From Marinovum sp034669705 (GTDB lineage Bacteria > Pseudomonadota > Alphaproteobacteria > Rhodobacterales > Rhodobacteraceae), in the NCBI RefSeq assembly GCF_034669705.1, contig NZ_JAXMOR010000003.1, positions 124,001 to 188,000 of the forward strand: 64,000 bases of DNA. The letters are read 5' to 3'. Both the position numbers and the translations under genes were made by a program. Of the stretch, positions 60,993 through 64,000 are shown in pieces (within the stretch, counting starts at the first letter, position 1; the number at the start of each line of letters is the position of its first letter). The notes beneath the pieces were generated by a model that was not told where the DNA came from, did not search any database, and was given only the letters and a program-made list of their open reading frames with translations.

Positions 60993-62171
60993 TCACACCC
61001 GTTCGATGGCGAGCGCGATGCCCTGGCCGCCGCCGATGCACATGGTGATCAGCGCGGTCTTGCCGCCGATGCGCTCCAGCTCGTAGAGCGCCTTGACCAC
61101 GAGGATCGCGCCCGTTGCCCCCACCGGGTGGCCCAGCGCGATGGCACCGCCGTTGGGGTTCACCTTGGCGGCGTCGAGCCCCAGCTCCTTGTTGACCGCC
61201 AGCGCCTGGGCGGCAAAGGCCTCGTTCGATTCGATCACGTCGAAGGTGTCGAGGCTCAGGCCGGTGCGCTCCAGCAGGTTGCGCACCGCCGGCACCGGAC
61301 CGATGCCCATCACCTCTGGCCGCACCCCGGCATGGGCATAGCCCAGCACCCGCGCCCGCGGCGTCAGACCGGCGCTCTCGGCCGCGTCACCCCGCGCCAG
61401 GACAATCGCCGCCGCTCCGTCGTTGATGCCCGAGGCGTTGCCGGCGGTGACGCGGCCGTCCTTCTGAAACACCGCGCGCAGCCCGGCCAGCGCCTCGGCA
61501 GTGGTGCTCTTGGGGTGTTCGTCCACCTCGAAGGGCACCATGTCGCGCTTGACCCGCACCTCGACCGGCGTGATCTGCTCGGCAAAGCGGCCCTCGGCGA
61601 TGGCCCTGGCGGCGCGCTGCTGGCTTTCGAGCGCAAAACTGTCCTGGTCCTCGCGGCCGATGCCGTGCTCGGCGGCGACGTTCTCGGCCGTCACCCCCAT
61701 GTGGCCGGTGCCGAAGGGGCAATGCAGCGCGCCCAGCATCATGTCGAGGGTGCGGATGTCGCCCATCTTCTGGCCGAAGCGCTGCGACGGGTTGATGAAG
61801 GGTGCGCGGCTCATGCTCTCGGCGCCGCCGGCAAGGGCGAACTCCGCATCGCCCAGCATCAGCGACTGCACCGCCGAGGCCACCGCCTGGGCACCCGAGC
61901 CGCAGAGCCGGTTGACGTTCATCGCCGGGGTGGTGTCTGGGATGCCGGCCTCGATCGCGGCGGCGCGGCTGAGGTACATGTCGCGCGGCTCGGTGTTGAT
62001 CACATGGCCGAAGACCACGTTGCCGATCTGGCCGGGCTCGACGCCGGAGCGCGCCATCGCCGCCTTGCTGACCTGGGTGGCGAGCGCGATCGGCGGGGTG
62101 CCGGCCAGCGCGCCGCCGAAGGTGCCGATGGCGGTGCGGGCGCCGCCGAGAATGACGATATCTTCAGACAT
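60993..62171 (-). CDS. acetyl-CoA C-acyltransferase (thiolase, BktB-like)
   Basis: The 392-residue thiolase has the nucleophilic Cys in NVNRLCGSGAQAVASA, the NEAFAAQALAVNKELG signature, GGAIALGHPVGATGA with the catalytic His, and C-terminal ITMCIGGGQGIALAIE with the second Cys. It condenses or cleaves acyl-CoA. The length and context do not tell whether polyhydroxyalkanoate synthesis (BktB/PhaA) or degradation is meant. Divergent from the XRE regulator. Confidence 0.93.
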   Translation of the reverse strand: MSEDIVILGGARTAIGTFGGALAGTPPIALATQVSKAAMARSGVEPGQIGNVVFGHVINTEPRDMYLSRAAAIEAGIPDTTPAMNVNRLCGSGAQAVASAVQSLMLGDAEFALAGGAESMSRAPFINPSQRFGQKMGDIRTLDMMLGALHCPFGTGHMGVTAENVAAEHGIGREDQDSFALESQQRAARAIAEGRFAEQITPVEVRVKRDMVPFEVDEHPKSTTAEALAGLRAVFQKDGRVTAGNASGINDGAAAIVLARGDAAESAGLTPRARVLGYAHAGVRPEVMGIGPVPAVRNLLERTGLSLDTFDVIESNEAFAAQALAVNKELGLDAAKVNPNGGAIALGHPVGATGAILVVKALYELERIGGKTALITMCIGGGQGIALAIERV

Positions 62172-62288
62172 GGGAGTTCCTCCGTTCGGGTCTGGCCGGA
62201 GTATGTCGGGCGCCGCGGCTCTTGTCAGCAGAACGTGGGGTCACGGATCGCGCTTGATCTGCCCGGGCTGCCGCGTCACTATTCCGCC

Positions 62289-62858
62289 ATGACGGATACA
62301 TCAGACGATATTCTGGCACTGCTGCCCGCGCGGCTGAAAGAGGCCCGGCGGGCGCAGGGCCTGTCGCTCGACGCGGTGTCGAAGCTCTCGGGCGTGTCGC
62401 GCTCGATGGTGAGCCAGATCGAGCGCGGCGAGAGCTCGCCCACCATTGCCACCCTGTGGAACCTGACCCGGGCGCTGCAGGTGGATTTCGCCGGGCTGCT
62501 CGAGAAGGAGGCGCAGGTCAACCGCATCGAGGTGCTGCGCGCCGACCAGATCCCGACGATCGACAACATGGGCGAGGGCTGCCGGATCCGCATCCTCTCG
62601 CCGCCGGAAGAGGCCGGGCGCAACGAGCTCTACGAGCTGCGGTTCGAGGCCGGCGGGCGGCTCGACAGTCAGCCGCACAAGCGCGGCACGGTGGAGATCG
62701 TCAGCGTGATCGCCGGCACGGTGGAAATCGCGTCTGAAGAGGCGGTGGCGCGGCTCGAGGGCGGCGACAGCGCGCGTTACGCCGCCGATTTGCGGCACTG
62801 CATCCGCGCGGTCGCGGGCGAGGCACAGGTGTTCCTGGTGGTGCAGGACGCCGGGTAG
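62289..62858 (+). CDS. XRE-family regulator with C-terminal cupin domain
   Basis: The 189-residue protein has an N-terminal helix-turn-helix (about 14-68: LSLDAVSKLSGVSRSMVSQIERGESSPT). A cupin domain (about 105-188) follows with ELRFEAGGRLDSQPHKRG and IVSVIAGTVEI. Such regulators sense small ligands and often control nearby amino-acid genes. kbl lies downstream, and three AATCCG half-sites near its promoter could be the target. The stop codon lies inside a family 3 repeat. Confidence 0.92.
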   Translation: MTDTSDDILALLPARLKEARRAQGLSLDAVSKLSGVSRSMVSQIERGESSPTIATLWNLTRALQVDFAGLLEKEAQVNRIEVLRADQIPTIDNMGEGCRIRILSPPEEAGRNELYELRFEAGGRLDSQPHKRGTVEIVSVIAGTVEIASEEAVARLEGGDSARYAADLRHCIRAVAGEAQVFLVVQDAG

Positions 62859-62880
62859 GGTGGGGGTGCAACCCACCCTG
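62855..62880. repeat. family 3 palindromic repeat, copy 4
   Basis: GTAGGGTGGGGGTGC then AACCCACCCTG. It overlaps the stop codon of the XRE-cupin gene. Confidence 0.78.
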
Positions 62881-62903
62881 GCGCGGGGCGCAGTTGCAGG
62901 AGC

Positions 62904-62926
62904 GGTGGGTTGCAAACCCACCCTAC
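62904..62926. repeat. family 3 palindromic repeat, copy 5
   Basis: GGTGGGTT-GCA-AACCCACC followed by CTAC. Confidence 0.85.
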
Positions 62927-62932
62927 GGCGTC

Positions 62933-62941
62933 TGTTATAAT
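62933..62941 (+). promoter_or_regulatory. extended -10 promoter of kbl
   Basis: TGT followed by a perfect TATAAT (62936-62941) forms an extended -10. No good -35 is visible at 17 bases. Transcription would start near 62948, with a leader of about 77 bases. Confidence 0.6.
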
Positions 62942-62947
62942 GGACAT

Positions 62948-62981
62948 AATCCGTTAACCCGTAAATCCGCTATTTCGGATT
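62948..62981. promoter_or_regulatory. AATCCG operator candidate in the kbl leader
   Basis: AATCCG occurs at 62948 and 62964, and inverted as CGGATT at 62976. The last two form a perfect AATCCG-N6-CGGATT palindrome just downstream of the predicted start. Confidence 0.55.
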
Positions 62982-63024
62982 GGCGTCTGTTGTGCTAGAA
63001 AGGGGCGACGAAAGGAGTCGCACC

Positions 63025-64000
<976 letters not shown>

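Overview
The window is a GC-rich, gene-dense piece of a chromosome from an alphaproteobacterium, almost certainly a member of the Rhodobacterales (Roseobacter/Paracoccus/Rhodobacter relatives). The reasons are the RegB-SenC-RegA redox regulators, a DivL-type PAS protein lacking a kinase domain placed next to tsaE-amgK-murU-addB-addA, and a Paracoccus-type sox cluster. I see no rRNA, tRNA, CRISPR array, prophage, integrase or insertion sequence. Nearly all genes look like core or long-resident genes with uniform codon use.

Layout. 1-8194 (minus) is a tightly overlapping operon: divL-like PAS protein, tsaE, amgK, murU, addB, addA (addA runs off the left edge). 8269-11047 holds regB (minus) divergent from senC and regA (plus). 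11135-15596 holds an HD hydrolase, a small exported protein, ahcY, a GSE-repeat acidic exported protein, a DUF2853 protein, a candidate small RNA (about 15073-15177) and a DUF1761 membrane protein. 15704-18445 (minus) is the operon tsaD-gpsA-yciI-EVE, divergent from hemD, a mitofilin-like protein and a HemY-like protein (18497-22422).

22458-34134 is the sulfur-oxidation region. soxT, soxR and soxS lie on the minus strand, divergent from soxV-W-X-Y-Z-A-B-C-D, a DUF302 protein and, convergent, a Tat-exported metallo-beta-lactamase-fold protein. SoxXA, SoxYZ, SoxB and SoxCD are all present, so the full periplasmic route from thiosulfate to sulfate is predicted. SoxV/SoxS/SoxW supply reductant. 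SoxR has a cysteine pair with the same 66-residue spacing as the persulfide sensor SqrR, and a perfect ATTC-N8-GAAT site lies upstream of soxX. Further palindromes lie in soxS-soxV and soxA-soxB, and a long hairpin separates soxY from soxZ.

34252-42487 holds trhO, an Hsp70-like protein, pncA-pncB (NAD salvage), a 753-residue membrane coiled-coil protein of unknown role, arfB and a queuosine-precursor transporter with a structured leader. 42676-45845 (minus) is an operon of an MFS transporter, MepA and a phytase-like lipoprotein. 45846-46603 is non-coding and repeat-rich. 46604-50648 holds a thioesterase, yggT, recQ and yaaA. 50801-60607 holds a soluble hybrid histidine kinase with two receivers, then a giant alpha-2-macroglobulin with an overlapping pbpC. 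60993-64000 holds a thiolase, an XRE-cupin regulator and kbl (cut by the right edge), with an extended -10 promoter and three AATCCG half-sites before kbl.

Three families of short intergenic repeats are scattered through the window. The most interesting unexplained items are the sox control elements, the candidate small RNA, the leader of the queuosine transporter, and the uncharacterised envelope-associated proteins (HemY-like with zinc ribbon, 753-residue coiled-coil protein, GSE-repeat protein).
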